Shown one piece after another: positions 63,271-64,000 of a stretch of 64,000 bases of DNA. Position numbers and translations under genes: made by a program. The stretch is from the NCBI GenBank assembly GCA_905116865.2, contig CAJHNH020003142.1:1-64000 (forward strand). Reading direction: 5' to 3'. Numbering within the stretch: the stretch's first letter is position 1; each line of letters opens with the position of its first letter. The notes beneath the pieces are model-generated. The model did no database searches. It saw only the letters and a program-made list of their open reading frames with translations, and had not been told where the DNA came from. This DNA comes from Candidula unifasciata (taxonomy: Eukaryota; Mollusca; Gastropoda; Stylommatophora; Geomitridae).

Positions 63271-63432
63271 AAACTTAATCCCAATAATAGCTATGTACTA
63301 TATTCTGAATGTTCTGGACAAAGATAAGAAATATATTCTGAATGTGTGAATACACAGACCCGATATAGTCTAAATTTAAATAATGCTAATACAAATACAT
63401 CATACAATTTATTGCCTGGCATATTTCGCTGT

Positions 63433-63672
63433 GCGGCGTCCGTGGTCAAGGCATTGCAAGTCCGACCCGTAACTCTAAGTACCGAGATCGAAACCAACTG
63501 CTGGCTGCGTGAATTTGTATTGTGGTATGGGGCGTCGCAGGTCGACCCAGCCTTAAATGGGTACCAGGATGGCAGTGTCCTGGGAAAGTAAAGACGGCCG
63601 GCGTAATGCTGACCACAATACCCACCTAGTGACGATGGTCTGAAAAAATATGGGCGCTCTTCCCATATATAT
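63433..63672 (+). repeat. SINE family B copy
   Basis: Head 'gcggcgtccgtggtcaagg', B box 'gagatcgaaaccaac', body 'gtcgcaggtcgacccagcc' and 'gtaaagacggccggcgtaat', end 'gggcgctcttcccatatat'. Confidence 0.9.
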
Positions 63673-63687
63673 ATATTTAGCTGTAGT

Positions 63688-64000
63688 TAAATCTTCTTCA
63701 TCTTCGAGTTCACCGGCTGTAAATCTAGCTGTAACTCCGGCGGAAAATTCTGGTTTTTCGTCCACTTTTGGACTCTAGCCCTGTTTCAGAAACTGAGTGC
63801 TGCTTGCACATCCGTTTCACAGGTGTGATTCATTTGCATGCAGACTTTTAGTTCCTTGCCTCTCAGACAGATGTACTCCGACTTTGAAGGACGCTCCCAA
63901 TTAGTCGACTCTTACAAGATGCGTTTCGGCAGGCAGTGGATCTATTCTTGTTTTTCCCCCACAGTGGGTCCGTAGAGCCCACACGGGGATTGTTTTTGAA
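63688..64000 (-). repeat. SINE family H copy, reverse, cut by the window edge
   Basis: Reverse order: 'cttcttcatcttcgagttc', 'caccggctgtaaatc', 'ccttgcctctcagacagatg', 'cccaattagtcgactcttac' and 'gttttttcccc'-like sequence to the end. Confidence 0.88.

Overview
This is a repeat-dominated animal genome window. Nearly all coding-like sequence is transposon debris. Two host genes can be supported, and both are visible only as short exons between introns. The organism is most likely a lophotrochozoan, probably a mollusc. I infer this from the invertebrate-type ryanodine receptor N-terminus, the tRNA-headed SINEs and a SPIN-like hAT element; no single marker proves it.

Host genes. (1) A minus-strand gene has four phase-compatible coding exons: 19293-19445 (start codon), 11097-11124 (a 28-nt microexon), 5668-5874 and 3230-3345. 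Together they give at least 168 residues that look like two tandem ferredoxin-like alpha/beta domains, resembling muconolactone isomerase; the 3' end was not found. (2) A plus-strand gene begins at 30086. Its 60-nt first coding exon encodes the conserved N-terminus of a ryanodine receptor and ends at a phase-0 donor, as in vertebrate RYR genes. I saw no second exon, so 30146-64000 is read as intron 1, still open at the window edge. The two genes are divergent, with start codons about 10.6 kb apart.

Layout. 1-1.9 kb: unassigned sequence and a SINE. 1.9-2.7 kb: 43-bp minisatellite. 2.8-19.4 kb: introns of gene 1, filled with degraded non-LTR retrotransposons, SINEs, a SPIN-like MITE, a 36-bp minisatellite and, at 15.6-19.1 kb, a cluster of palindromic long-TIR elements, two of which carry TTAGGG-like stretches. 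20.2-23.5 kb: a minus-strand non-LTR retrotransposon split by a hAT element that itself contains another retrotransposon fragment. 26-28.5 kb: more retrotransposon fragments, SINEs and a TTAA-flanked MITE. 29.4-30.1 kb: upstream region and first exon of the receptor gene. 30.1-64 kb: receptor intron 1, with an intact-looking 6.6-kb LTR element (1.91-kb LTRs, 5-bp TSD, no recognisable pol) at 36120-42730, then SINEs, retrotransposon 3' ends, a second hAT MITE (46932-47445), very long GAA/CTT microsatellites, an ATCT/ATCC array, a large palindrome at 57.2-57.4 kb and a SPIN-like element whose end is amplified into a 31-bp satellite.

Repeat relationships. Several clean target-site duplications show nesting order. 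Two SINE families share one body behind different tRNA-like heads. Two repeat classes (family H SINEs, and RT fragments with GAA tails) end in GAA, and copies sit directly beside the giant GAA/CTT arrays, so microsatellite seeding by retroelement tails is likely. SINE family letters (A-M) are names I use only within this annotation.
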